A DNA stretch of 64,000 nt from an uncultured Bacteroidales bacterium (GTDB lineage: Bacteria > Bacteroidota > Bacteroidia > Bacteroidales > Bacteroidaceae): NCBI GenBank assembly GCA_902776455.1, contig CACYQI010000002.1, positions 186,001 to 250,000 on the forward strand, in the 5' to 3' direction. Position numbers and translations under genes: made by a program. The notes under the pieces were generated by a model that worked only from the letters and a program-made list of their open reading frames with translations, searched no databases and was not told where the DNA came from. Shown in pieces: positions 8,156-16,417 of this stretch (its first letter is position 1; each line of letters starts with the position of its first letter).

Positions 8156-9436
8156 ATGCAAAAAGACACAACCATCTTCTCCCTCATCGAGAAGGAGAAT
8201 CAGCGACAGCGCAGAGGCATGGAACTCATTGCCTCAGAGAACTATGTGAGTGACCAGGTAATGGCAGCAATGGGTTCATGCCTGACCAATAAGTATGCCG
8301 AGGGCTACCCTGGCAAGCGCTACTACGGCGGCTGTCAGGTGGTGGACGAGGTGGAGCAGCTTGCCATCGACCGCATCTGCAAGCTCTTCGATGCAGAGTA
8401 TGCCAACGTGCAGCCGCATTCGGGTGCTCAGGCTAATGCAGCCGTCTTCCTGGCCTGCCTCAATCCCGGCGACACCTTCATGGGACTGAACCTCGACCAC
8501 GGCGGCCATCTCAGCCACGGCTCGCTGGTGAACACGAGCGGCATCATCTATAAGCCAGTCGGTTACAACTTGAAGAAGGAGACGGGCCGCGTGGACTACG
8601 ACGAGATGGAGCAGCTTGCCCTGGAGCACAAACCGAAGCTCATCATCGGCGGCGGCTCAGCTTACAGCCGCGAGTGGGACTATGCCCGCATGCGTAAGAT
8701 AGCCGACGAGGTGGGAGCCATCCTTATGATAGACATGGCGCACCCTGCCGGTCTGATTGCTGCCGGCTTGCTCGACAATCCCGTGAAGTACGCCCACATC
8801 GTGACCAGCACGACCCACAAGACGCTTCGCGGCCCGCGTGGCGGCATCATCCTCATGGGCAAGGACTTCGACAATCCGTGGGGCAAGACGACACCCAAGG
8901 GCGAGATAAAGAAGATGTCGGCTTTGCTGAACAGCGCCGTCTTCCCCGGCATTCAGGGCGGACCGCTGGAGCACGTCATCGCAGCCAAGGCCGTTGCCTT
9001 CGGCGAGGCCTTGCAGCCCGAGTTCAAGGAGTGGGCAAAGCAGGTGAAAAAGAACGCAGCCGTGCTGGCCGACGAACTCATCAAGCGCGGCTTCGACATC
9101 GTCTCGGGCGGCACAGACAACCATTCTATGCTCGTTGACCTGCGCTCGAAGTACCCCGACCTCACGGGCAAGGTGGCAGAGAAGGCACTCGTAGCTGCCG
9201 ACCTGACCGTAAACAAGAACATGGTGCCCTTCGACAGCCGCAGCGCCTTCCAGACCTCTGGCATCCGTCTCGGCACGCCTGCCATCACGACACGTGGTGC
9301 GAAGGAGGACTTGATGGTGAAGATAGCCGAGTTCATCGAGCGCGTGTTGAACGCTCCGGAGGACGAAACTGTCATCGCTCAAGTGCGCAGCGAAGTGAAC
9401 GCCATCATGGAGAAGTACCCCATCTTCGCCTATTGA
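8156..9436 (+). CDS. glyA: Serine hydroxymethyltransferase
   Basis: A 426-residue PLP enzyme that interconverts serine and glycine and loads tetrahydrofolate with the one-carbon unit. Diagnostic stretches are [31 protein letters not shown] and [14 protein letters not shown] with the PLP lysine at 222. Length is normal. It faces purU, another folate one-carbon gene, across a long inverted repeat. Confidence 0.96.
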   Translation: MQKDTTIFSLIEKENQRQRRGMELIASENYVSDQVMAAMGSCLTNKYAEGYPGKRYYGGCQVVDEVEQLAIDRICKLFDAEYANVQPHSGAQANAAVFLACLNPGDTFMGLNLDHGGHLSHGSLVNTSGIIYKPVGYNLKKETGRVDYDEMEQLALEHKPKLIIGGGSAYSREWDYARMRKIADEVGAILMIDMAHPAGLIAAGLLDNPVKYAHIVTSTTHKTLRGPRGGIILMGKDFDNPWGKTTPKGEIKKMSALLNSAVFPGIQGGPLEHVIAAKAVAFGEALQPEFKEWAKQVKKNAAVLADELIKRGFDIVSGGTDNHSMLVDLRSKYPDLTGKVAEKALVAADLTVNKNMVPFDSRSAFQTSGIRLGTPAITTRGAKEDLMVKIAEFIERVLNAPEDETVIAQVRSEVNAIMEKYPIFAY

Positions 9437-9440
9437 TTTT

Positions 9441-9540
9441 AGGGGCAAGGGGCAAGGAGCAAGGGGCAGGAGGATTGCTGTGGAAGTTGGTATTCTCTTG
9501 CCCCTTGCTCCTTGCCCCTTGCCCCTAAATTACTCCTTGC
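9441..9540. terminator. Inverted repeat between convergent glyA and purU
   Basis: GGGGCAAGGGGCAAGGAGCAA-type words on the left are mirrored by TTGCTCCTTGCCCC-type words on the right, giving a long stem between two convergent genes. This suits a bidirectional terminator, though there is no strong T-tract. Confidence 0.5.
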
Positions 9541-9548
9541 CCCTTCCT

Positions 9549-10421
9549 TCAGCTGAAGATGACGGTCTTGTTCTTGTAGGTCAGTATCTTTCGCTGGATG
9601 TGCTTTGAGACTGCGCGGGAGAGGACTATCTTCTCGAGGTCTTTTCCCTTCAGGACAAGGCTTTCGGGTGTGTCCTTGTGGGTGATTCTTGCCACGTCCT
9701 GTTCGATGATGGGGCCTGCATCGAGTTCGGCGGTGACGTAGTGGCTGGTGGCGCCGATGATTTTGACGCCTCGCTCGTAGGCTTGATGATAGGGCTTGGC
9801 TCCGATGAATGCCGGCAGGAACGAATGGTGGATGTTGATGATGTGGTGTGGATAGACCGCTATCATCTCGTCGCTGATGATTTGCATGTAGCGTGCCAGC
9901 ACGATGAACGAGATGTCCTCCTTCCGGAGCAGCTCCATTTCGGCCGCTTCCACTTCGGCTTTGTTGGAGTGGTCTTTGTTGATGCTCCAGACGTAGAACG
10001 GTATGCCGAACTGGTCGGCCACATAGCGCAGGTCTTCGTGGTTCGAAATGATGCAGGGTATCTCGCAGTCGAACTCTCCGGCCTTCCATCGCGCCAGCAT
10101 GTCGTAGAGGCAATGGCTCATCTTGCTGACGAAGATAGCCATGCGCGGCCGCTTGTCGCTGAAGTAGAGGCTGAACTTCATTTGGTAGCGCTGCGAATAG
10201 AGTGTCTCGATGTATTCGTATATCTTGTCGCGCGGAATCATGAACCCTTCCAGTTCCCATTCTATGCGCATGAAGAACCTCCCTTCCAGCTTATCGACGT
10301 ACTGGTCGAGATAGACGATGTTGCCCTTGTTGTCTGTGATGAACTTCGCCACCTCCGAGATGATGCCCTGCTGGTCGGGGCAATGCAGGAGGAGGATGGC
10401 AGTAGTGTATGGTTTGCTCAT
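9549..10421 (-). CDS. purU: Formyltetrahydrofolate deformylase
   Basis: A 290-residue enzyme that hydrolyses 10-formyl-THF to formate and THF. An N-terminal ACT domain (about 6-85, LLHCPDQQGIISEVAKFITD) precedes a formyltransferase-like domain with NIHHSFLPAF (Asn196, His198) and TAELDAGPIIEQD (Asp234), the expected catalytic set. Length is normal. It has its own minus-strand promoter. Confidence 0.95.
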   Translation of the reverse strand: MSKPYTTAILLLHCPDQQGIISEVAKFITDNKGNIVYLDQYVDKLEGRFFMRIEWELEGFMIPRDKIYEYIETLYSQRYQMKFSLYFSDKRPRMAIFVSKMSHCLYDMLARWKAGEFDCEIPCIISNHEDLRYVADQFGIPFYVWSINKDHSNKAEVEAAEMELLRKEDISFIVLARYMQIISDEMIAVYPHHIINIHHSFLPAFIGAKPYHQAYERGVKIIGATSHYVTAELDAGPIIEQDVARITHKDTPESLVLKGKDLEKIVLSRAVSKHIQRKILTYKNKTVIFS

Positions 10422-10471
10422 AATGATGATGTTTTGTCTGTTATCCTAATGTCCGTTTCGCAAATCGTGTG

Positions 10472-10502
10472 CAAAAGTAGTTCAATTTCTTCAAATAGGC
10501 AA
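10472..10502 (-). promoter_or_regulatory. Promoter for purU (TTG / TACTTTTG)
   Basis: On the minus strand TACTTTTG (10479-10472) is preceded by TTG at 10502-10500, about 20 bases away. It lies about 50 bases before the purU start codon. Confidence 0.55.
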
Positions 10503-10611
10503 GAAAAAACGTGTAGTCTTGTGTGTTATTTCAGCGAATCCGCATTTCTTCCCTCTGCAACGCGCGTCTGCGGTCTGTGTTTTTTTCTCCGGGAAGAGCG
10601 TTTGGAGTTTG

Positions 10612-10968
10612 CGAAATATCTTGACATCAAAATGTCGCTCAGCACGCCGTCTCGGGCATCCCTCCGTGGCAAGTCTGTCAACTCTCCACGTTGAGTTGGC
10701 CAACTCTCCACGGAGTGTTGACCGACACGGCACGCTGTTTTCACTATCCCTACAGGCAGTTTTTGCCCCGATTCGCTGCTTTGTTTTGCCGTTATCCGTG
10801 CCGCGATGGTACTTTCATAACAGAGTGTCAAAAATTGCTGCTTTGTAACCCATTGAATATCAAGCGCGATTCGATTTAAGCCCATTTTTCGCGTTCAGGG
10901 TAGAAAAGTGCCGCAAGGCATGAGAAACGCGCTTAGAAGCGATGCGTTTGCGAAAAATCTTGATAGTT
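10612..10968 (+). repeat. 357-bp dispersed element, copy A (divergent)
   Basis: Begins at GCGAAATATCTTGACATC and ends at GCGAAAAATCTTGATAG. Internal landmarks shared with the other copies are paired CTCCACGTTG/CTCCACGGAG cores about 75-110 bases in, CTTTGTAACCCATTGA, CGATTTAAGCCCATTT and AAGTGCCGCA. Other copies: 24015-24375, 37081-37440, 47608-47963, 53359-53715. Confidence 0.7.
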
Positions 10969-11043
10969 TCGACGTTTGTCGTCCTTCGGGGGAGCGTGGA
11001 AGGTTTCCCGACGAAAAGCAGCAAGGGGGGGCTTGCCCTACAG

Positions 11044-11145
11044 TCTCGAAGAGACGACAGAACACAGACGGGGGTGAAACCCCCGGTAATGATGCGACGA
11101 CAAATGAAGTCCCGAGGGGACGGCAGAGGCCTAAACAAGTTGTTG
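11044..11145. repeat. Single arm of the composite palindromic repeat
   Basis: Contains CGAAGAGACGACAGAACACA, the GGGGGTGAAACCCCC palindrome and GTCCCGAGGGGACGGCAGA, as in one arm of the elements at 2772-3016 and 47355-47597. Confidence 0.75.
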
Positions 11146-11212
11146 TAGAACGGGTTGTCTATTCAAGTTCCGCAAACTGCATAAGGAAGTTAAATAGAGA
11201 AACAAGTTCCCT

Positions 11213-11335
11213 GATCGGCCGGATTTGTAATCCGACTGCAAAGAGTGTAGGGATTTGCAATCCCGCTAAATATGAATCTCAGCATTACAAATGCCGATAC
11301 TCGCTTCTGTCGGATTACAAATCCGCTAGAACGAA
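11213..11335. repeat. GGATTTGTAATCC-type palindromic repeat, copy 1
   Basis: Three nested palindromes: GGATTTGTAATCC, GGGATTTGCAATCCC and GCATTACAAATGC, closed by GTCGGATTACAAATCCGC. The same order is found at 48062-48178. Confidence 0.75.
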
Positions 11336-11730
11336 GATGCGAAGAACTATGTGGAATGGAAGACATAAACTTGTTTACCAAGGACCTTTGTGTCTTTTTC
11401 AGCGTGTAATTACTTCGTGACTTTGTGTCTTTGTGTTTGATTAAAACTTTATAGACTGTAAGTTGCCTGCTTCCGGAACATGAGTTGTCTATTCTATTGC
11501 CCTTTTCGGGGATCGTTTTGTCGATGCCATTGTCCTGTGAGTTTGCGTTCCCGTCTGTGTTCTCCCGTGCCTCTTGCGCTTGTTTCGACGAGAGTAATAT
11601 CTTGTAAGTCAAGCCTCGACTTTGCCCTTCGGCCGCCGCCGCATCGTCCGCCAGAAGGCTCGAAAGTGCAAATTCAAGCATTCTGACACATTTTTCTTGA
11701 CTACTTGGCCTTAAATTAAAAATAAAGTAG

Positions 11731-11738
11731 TATCTTTG
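11731..11738 (+). promoter_or_regulatory. -7 element TATCTTTG for the toxin-antitoxin pair
   Basis: TATCTTTG lies 43 bases before the antitoxin ATG. TTGG at 11705-11708 could be a -33 box with a slightly long spacer. Confidence 0.6.
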
Positions 11739-11780
11739 CACGCGAAATAAAAGTAGTAACAAGACTAACGGAAAAGGATT

Positions 11781-11996
11781 ATGGCAGCAGTCGTGGAAAG
11801 AACTCCGAGGCGGATTACCGTCAGTTTAAGTCCTCTTCGTTGGAAAAGGATACAGCAGTTGGAGGCGGCAGACAGGCGGGCAAGGGCTGCGAAGCGTACC
11901 CTTTATCGTCATGAAGCACTTTGCGGCATATTCCGTACCGATGCTTCCGAACGTGAACTCGTGGAGGACTATCTTGCCGAGAAGTACCAAGTCTAA
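11781..11996 (+). CDS. Putative antitoxin of a VapBC-like module
   Basis: A 71-residue basic protein. Its N-terminus (RRITVSLSPLRWKRIQQLEA) resembles a ribbon-helix-helix strand-helix, and the C-terminal tail (ASERELVEDYLAEKYQV) could bind the toxin. It sits 13 bases before a PIN-domain gene and has its own promoter. The role is inferred from this context; the protein itself was not recognised. Such antitoxins usually repress their own operon. Confidence 0.6.
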   Translation: MAAVVERTPRRITVSLSPLRWKRIQQLEAADRRARAAKRTLYRHEALCGIFRTDASERELVEDYLAEKYQV

Positions 11997-12009
11997 GCCA
12001 TCTAGGAGA

Positions 12010-12456
12010 ATGAAAGTTTTTCTCGACACGAACATCTTCCTCGAATACTTTGAGCAACGGCGTGAGTATGAGGCAGTAGGCGAAATTCTCGGTGCGATAG
12101 AGGATAAACGGTTGAAAGGCTTTGTTTCCATCGGATGCGTCTATACTTTGGCCTATCTCATCCGTATGGAACTGAAGCGTCAAGGTGTTCATCGCCCCGA
12201 ACAAACGAAGCGTTTGCGCGCTTTGCTTGATGTTATCCTTCAGTTGGTAACAGCTGTTGGAATAAGCCATCAGCGACTGAGAGTTGGTGCTGCCGATGTG
12301 GCGTTTGATGACGTGGAAGACAGCTTCCAGTATCAAAGTGCCTTGCAAGCCAAGTGCGATGCTTTGGTGACAATCAATCTCCGCGACTACAGCGGTGCCG
12401 ACACCTCGAAGGTTGAGATACTTTCGCCTGTCGAGTTCGTAGGAAAGTACCTGTAA
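12010..12456 (+). CDS. PIN-domain protein, VapC-like toxin
   Basis: A 148-residue PIN domain, expected to be a Mg2+-dependent RNase. The first acidic residue is in VFLDTNIFLEYFE, and further acidic residues lie in ADVAFDDVEDSFQYQSAL and DALVTINLRDYS. The start chosen is ATG 12010, because the longer frame overlaps the antitoxin gene and adds no domain. The stop TAA shares one base with the ATG of the DUF1599 gene, so the pair directly abuts a housekeeping operon. A second, unrelated-looking PIN pair is at 24439-25091. Confidence 0.75.
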   Translation: MKVFLDTNIFLEYFEQRREYEAVGEILGAIEDKRLKGFVSIGCVYTLAYLIRMELKRQGVHRPEQTKRLRALLDVILQLVTAVGISHQRLRVGAADVAFDDVEDSFQYQSALQAKCDALVTINLRDYSGADTSKVEILSPVEFVGKYL

Positions 12457-13055
12457 TGAATAGAATAATCAATGTTCAATCTTCCATGACAGATAAGAAT
12501 ACCAAGGAACAGTTCGAGAAGGTGATGGCAGAGTGCCGCGCCCTGTTCGTGAAGAAGCTTCACGACTACGGGGCAGCCTGGCGCATCCTGCGGCCGTCGT
12601 CGCTCACCGACCAGATATACATCAAAGCCAACCGCATCCGAAGCATCGAGACGAAAGGCGTCTCCTACGTCGATGAAGGCATTCGCCCCGAGTTCATCGG
12701 CATCGTCAACTATGCCGTCATCGGCCTCATACAGCTCGAGAAAGGCTACAGCGAGAAACCCGACGACATGACGGTGGACGAGGCCATCGAAGCCTACGAC
12801 AAGCATGCCGGAGAAGCCCTCGCACTCATGCTACGCAAGAACCACGACTACGACGAGGCTTGGCGCTGTATGCGCATCAGCAGCTACACAGACCTCATCC
12901 TCATGAAAGTCTTTCGGACCAAGCAGATAGAACTGCTCGAAGGCGATACGCTGGTGAGCGAAGGCGTCGATGCCAACTATATGGACATGTTGAACTACGC
13001 CGTCTTTGGCTTGATAAAACTCACGTTTGGTGAAGAAAATGGAAACCACGAATAA
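12456..13055 (+). CDS. DUF1599 (nucleotide-modification-associated) protein with two tandem repeats
   Basis: A 199-residue cytoplasmic protein of the DUF1599 family, function unknown. The domain is duplicated: residues about 18-90 (LFVKKLHDYGAAWRILRPSS ... IVNYAVIGLIQL) and about 117-194 (LMLRKNHDYDEAWRCMRISS ... MLNYAVFGLIKL) align with each other. Start at ATG 12456 abuts the toxin stop; ATG 12486 (MTDKNTKEQF) is an alternative. Order DUF1599, DoxX-like, tpiA, SPOR, folE appears to be a conserved Bacteroidales arrangement. Confidence 0.8.
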   Translation: MNRIINVQSSMTDKNTKEQFEKVMAECRALFVKKLHDYGAAWRILRPSSLTDQIYIKANRIRSIETKGVSYVDEGIRPEFIGIVNYAVIGLIQLEKGYSEKPDDMTVDEAIEAYDKHAGEALALMLRKNHDYDEAWRCMRISSYTDLILMKVFRTKQIELLEGDTLVSEGVDANYMDMLNYAVFGLIKLTFGEENGNHE

Positions 13056-14259
13056 AGGTCCCCTCCCTGCTTCCCCCTTGGAGGAGAGCCGTATTCCCAC
13101 CGCCTCGCCGCTGCAAAGCAATCCCCCTAAGGGGAAGCGGGTAGGGGGCTTCGTGATGATGATGCTCGTCCGCCTCGTGCTTGCGCTGACGTACCTCTTC
13201 TCCGGCGTGGTGAAACTCATCGACCCTCGCGGCACGCAGTACAAGATAGAGGACTACAGCTCCGCCTTGGGCATCGCGAGCTTCATGCCGGAGTGGCTGC
13301 CGCTGGTGCTGGCCTGCGTGCTGGCCATCGTGGAGTTCCTCATAGGCATCTACCTGTTCTTCGGCATCCGCAGGCGGCTGGCATCGACCGTGTCAATATG
13401 CTTCCTGCTCGTCATGACGCCGCTGACGTTCTGGCTGGCCCTCAGCGACTCCGTGAAGGACTGCGGCTGCTTCGGCGACGCCCTCGTGCTCACGAACTGG
13501 CAGACGTTCCTCAAGAACGTCGTCCTTCTTGTCCTCTCCGTCCTCGCCTTGCGCTTCTACAAGCTGATGCCCCATTTCGTGGCAAAACGGTTCCAGTGGA
13601 CGGTGGCACTCTGCGCCTTCGTCTTCGCGGCCCTCTTCGTCAGCTACAATCTCTGGCGACTGCCCGTCATCGACTTCCGACCCTATCACGTCGGAGCCGA
13701 CATCCGAAAGGCGTGGAACGACGACCGACGCAACTACGGACAGTTCCGCACGACCTTCATCATGGAGAAGGACGGCGTGCAAAAGGAATTCTCGCTCGAG
13801 GACTATCCCGACAGCACGTGGACCTTCATCGACTCGCGTACCGTAGAAGTGGAACCTCCCAAGCTCACAGGGGTGGGCGAGCTGTTCATGATCAATCCCG
13901 AAAACGGTGAGGACCTCACCCGACAGATACTCTGCGACGAAGGCTACACCTTCCTGCTCGTGGCTCCCTACTTGGAGAAGGCCGACGACGGCGTGATGGG
14001 CGAACTGCTCTCGCTCTACGACTTCAGCCAAGATGCAGGCTGCAGTTTCTACTGCCTCACGTCGAGCGCCGAACCGGCCATCGCCACCTGGCGGGAAATG
14101 ACAGGGGCAGAATACCCCTTCTGCATGGCAGATGCCGTCGTGCTCAAGACCATGATACGCTCCAATCCCGGCCTCATCCTCCTCCACGACGGCAAAGTCG
14201 TAGGCAAATGGCCCTCCACAGCCCTCCCTCACCCCAACGAAATCGATTTGAAGGAATAA
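13039..14259 (+). CDS. DoxX/MauE-like membrane protein with periplasmic C-terminal domain
   Basis: About 406 residues. The N-terminal third has four hydrophobic helices of the DoxX/MauE type (VRLVLALTYLFSGVVKLIDP and following) with a DCGCFGD motif (Cys142, Cys144) typical of MauE-related thiol-redox membrane proteins. After a fifth membrane segment (VALCAFVFAALFVSYNLW) there is a soluble domain of about 200 residues. The start is uncertain: the upstream part of the frame is made of a GC hairpin repeat (13058-13149), and the helices begin right after ATG 13156-13164, which may be the original start. ATG 13039 overlaps the DUF1599 stop. Confidence 0.75.
   Translation: METTNKGPLPASPLEESRIPTASPLQSNPPKGKRVGGFVMMMLVRLVLALTYLFSGVVKLIDPRGTQYKIEDYSSALGIASFMPEWLPLVLACVLAIVEFLIGIYLFFGIRRRLASTVSICFLLVMTPLTFWLALSDSVKDCGCFGDALVLTNWQTFLKNVVLLVLSVLALRFYKLMPHFVAKRFQWTVALCAFVFAALFVSYNLWRLPVIDFRPYHVGADIRKAWNDDRRNYGQFRTTFIMEKDGVQKEFSLEDYPDSTWTFIDSRTVEVEPPKLTGVGELFMINPENGEDLTRQILCDEGYTFLLVAPYLEKADDGVMGELLSLYDFSQDAGCSFYCLTSSAEPAIATWREMTGAEYPFCMADAVVLKTMIRSNPGLILLHDGKVVGKWPSTALPHPNEIDLKE
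13058..13149. repeat. GC-rich inverted-repeat element at the 5' end of the DoxX-like gene
   Basis: Left arm GTCCCCTCCCTGCTTCCCCC, right arm CCTAAGGGGAAGCGGGTAGG within a longer arm, loop including CCGCTGCAAAG. It starts 3 bases after the DUF1599 stop and ends 7 bases before a run of ATG codons. Confidence 0.85.
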
Positions 14260-14345
14260 CGATAACCGCCTCTCCCCCAAGCGACATCGAAATAATCTAA
14301 GAACGATAACCACCTCTCTCCCAAGCGACATCGAAATAACGTAAG
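14258..14345. repeat. 44-bp tandem duplication
   Basis: Two consecutive 44-base copies (14258-14301 and 14302-14345) beginning AACGATAACC and ending AAATAA(T/C)(C/G)TAAG, with about five differences. They lie between the DoxX-like gene and tpiA. Confidence 0.8.
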
Positions 14346-14392
14346 AACGAAATAACGTAATAACGCGAATAATTAATTAAAACCCAAAACAC

Positions 14393-15151
14393 ATGAGAAA
14401 GAAAATCGTAGCAGGCAACTGGAAAATGAACAAGACCCTGCAGGAAGGCGTAGCACTCGCTACAGAACTGAAGAACATCCTGGCCGCTGAAAAGCCCAAT
14501 TGCGAAGTCATCATCGGCACACCCTTCATCCACCTCGCCACCGTTAGCGAACTGCTGAAGGACAGCGTCATCAAGGTCAGCGCAGAGAACTGCGCCAACA
14601 AGGAAAGCGGAGCCTACACGGGCGAAGTGAGCGCAGCTATGGTGAAGAGCACAGGTGCAGAGTACGTCATCCTCGGCCACAGTGAGCGTCGCGAGTACTA
14701 TCACGAGACTCCCGAAATACTGAAGGAGAAGGTTGACCTCGCTCTTGCCAACGGCCTCAAGGTCATCTTCTGCATCGGCGAAAGCCTGGCAGAGCGTGAA
14801 GCAAACCAGCAGGAAGCAGTCTGCAAGGCAGAACTCCAGGGCAGCGTCTTCCACCTCTCAGCCGAGCAATGGAAGGACATCGTCATCGCCTACGAACCCA
14901 TCTGGGCCATCGGTACCGGCAAGACCGCTACCGCAGAGCAGGCTGAGGAAATCCATGCCTTCATCCGCAAGTGCGTGGCCGACGTGTATGGCGCTCAGGC
15001 AGCCGACGACACCACCATCCTCTACGGCGGCAGCTGCAAGGCCAGCAACGCTCCCGAACTCTTCGGCAAGCCCGACATCGACGGCGGACTCATTGGCGGC
15101 GCAAGCCTCAAAGCCCCTGACTTCAAGGGCATCATCGACGCCTGGAAGTAG
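14393..15151 (+). CDS. tpiA: Triosephosphate isomerase
   Basis: A 252-residue glycolytic enzyme interconverting DHAP and glyceraldehyde-3-phosphate. Catalytic residues are all present: Lys11 in AGNWKMNKT, His96 in [11 protein letters not shown] and Glu168 in [14 protein letters not shown]. The phosphate loop [10 protein letters not shown] and GGLIGGASL are also intact. Normal length; it sits in the DUF1599-folE run. Confidence 0.97.
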   Translation: MRKKIVAGNWKMNKTLQEGVALATELKNILAAEKPNCEVIIGTPFIHLATVSELLKDSVIKVSAENCANKESGAYTGEVSAAMVKSTGAEYVILGHSERREYYHETPEILKEKVDLALANGLKVIFCIGESLAEREANQQEAVCKAELQGSVFHLSAEQWKDIVIAYEPIWAIGTGKTATAEQAEEIHAFIRKCVADVYGAQAADDTTILYGGSCKASNAPELFGKPDIDGGLIGGASLKAPDFKGIIDAWK

Positions 15152-15205
15152 GCCCTAACCCCTTAGGGGGAAGAAAATCGTAAATCGTAAATCGTCAAAT
15201 TGTAA

Positions 15206-15739
15206 ATGAAATACGCCTTTGCCTTCTTCGTCTGGCTGGGCACTCTCTCCCTGAGTGCCCAGCAGACCTTTACCGACCGGCTGCAGCAAGTAGTAGAGTC
15301 GGCGGGCAGAATCATCCTGCATCAGGAGAAGTCAATCACCGACCTCGTCAACGGCCTGACCGGAAAGCCATCCCAAGGCTCGGACAAACCTTCGCGACGA
15401 GGGCAGATAGACAGCACCGGCTTGCAGAATTCCGACACGATGGCCGTGGACAGTCTCCTGCTCGGACAGAAGGTGAAGATCAACGGCTACCGCATTCAAG
15501 TGTATTTCGGCGACAATTCCCGCAAGGGAAAGACCGAAGCGCGGGCTGCTGGCCTGCGCTTCAAGAAATACTTCCCCGCATTGTCCATCTACGTGAGCTT
15601 CGTCTCGCCACATTGGTTGTGCAGGGCCGGTGACTTCCGCACCATGGAGGAGGCAAGTGAGGTGCTCAGGCAGATACGCCAGATGGGCATCTTCCGCGAA
15701 GCCGTCATCGTGAAAAGTAAGATAAATGTCAGAATGTAA
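15206..15739 (+). CDS. SPOR-domain secreted protein
   Basis: A 177-residue protein with a signal peptide (MKYAFAFFVWLGTLSLSAQ). A Ser/Asp-rich middle leads to a C-terminal SPOR domain (about 94-172, YRIQVYFGDNSRKGKTEARA ... FREAVIVKSKIN), which binds denuded glycan strands of peptidoglycan. It ends 3 bases before folE, so the two are probably co-translated. Likely periplasmic; detailed role unknown. Confidence 0.85.
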   Translation: MKYAFAFFVWLGTLSLSAQQTFTDRLQQVVESAGRIILHQEKSITDLVNGLTGKPSQGSDKPSRRGQIDSTGLQNSDTMAVDSLLLGQKVKINGYRIQVYFGDNSRKGKTEARAAGLRFKKYFPALSIYVSFVSPHWLCRAGDFRTMEEASEVLRQIRQMGIFREAVIVKSKINVRM

Positions 15740-15742
15740 GAA

Positions 15743-16327
15743 ATGGAAGAACAACATAAGCATGGCCTGACACCCGTACAGCAGCAAATCTCGGAGCACA
15801 TCCGGACCATCCTCGGTCTCATTGGCGAGGACGCACAGCGCGAAGGCCTCCTCAAGACACCCAAGCGAGTGGCTAAGGCAATGACCTTCCTCACAGAAGG
15901 TTACGGGCAAGACCCCGTGGCCATTCTCAACTCCGCCAAGTTCAACGAGGACTACCGACAGATGGTCATCGTGCGCGACATCAATTTCTATTCCCTCTGT
16001 GAGCATCACATGCTCCCGTTCTACGGAAAGGTACACGTGGCGTACATCCCCAACGGACAGGTGACGGGCCTGAGCAAGATAGCACGCGTAGTAGATTGCT
16101 TCTCGCGGCGCTTGCAGATTCAGGAACGCATGACGAAGCAGATTCGCGAGTGCATCCAGGAAGCCCTCCAGCCGCTGGGCGTCATGGTAGTCGTCGAGGC
16201 GCAGCACATGTGCATGCAGATGCGGGGCGTGCAGAAACAAGGTAGCATCACGACGACCAGCGACTTCTGCGGCGCCTTCAACCAGGCTAAGACCCGCGAA
16301 GAATTCCTGCAACTCATCCGAGCATAA
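15743..16327 (+). CDS. folE: GTP cyclohydrolase I
   Basis: A 194-residue enzyme converting GTP to dihydroneopterin triphosphate, the first step of folate synthesis. Zinc ligands are visible: Cys86 and His89 in [11 protein letters not shown] and Cys157 in HMCMQMRG. The signature [19 protein letters not shown] is intact. It is the last gene of the DUF1599-folE run. Confidence 0.97.
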   Translation: MEEQHKHGLTPVQQQISEHIRTILGLIGEDAQREGLLKTPKRVAKAMTFLTEGYGQDPVAILNSAKFNEDYRQMVIVRDINFYSLCEHHMLPFYGKVHVAYIPNGQVTGLSKIARVVDCFSRRLQIQERMTKQIRECIQEALQPLGVMVVVEAQHMCMQMRGVQKQGSITTTSDFCGAFNQAKTREEFLQLIRA

Positions 16328-16412
16328 TCAGAATACTCAGAATACTCCGATTATTCAGAAAACTCTGAAAACTCAGAATAATCCGATTACTCAGAATACT
16401 CAGAAAAACCGA
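16328..16412. repeat. Low-complexity array of ACTCAGAAT-type words
   Basis: About nine direct copies of an 8-9 bp word (ACTCAGAAT, ACTCCGATT and variants) fill the spacer between folE and iorA. A near-identical word set recurs at 39520-39590. Confidence 0.7.
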
Positions 16413-16417
16413 TAACA

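Larger units (their letters stand above)
10969..11730. other. Repeat-rich spacer before the first VapBC-like module
   Basis: Apart from the palindromic arm and the GGATTTGTAATCC repeat there is no supported gene. Sequence from 11336 to 11700 shows no recognisable feature. Confidence 0.6.

Noticed and set aside
15640..15760. Possible riboswitch before folE
   Set aside because: folE starts 3 bases after the SPOR gene, leaving no room for a leader element.
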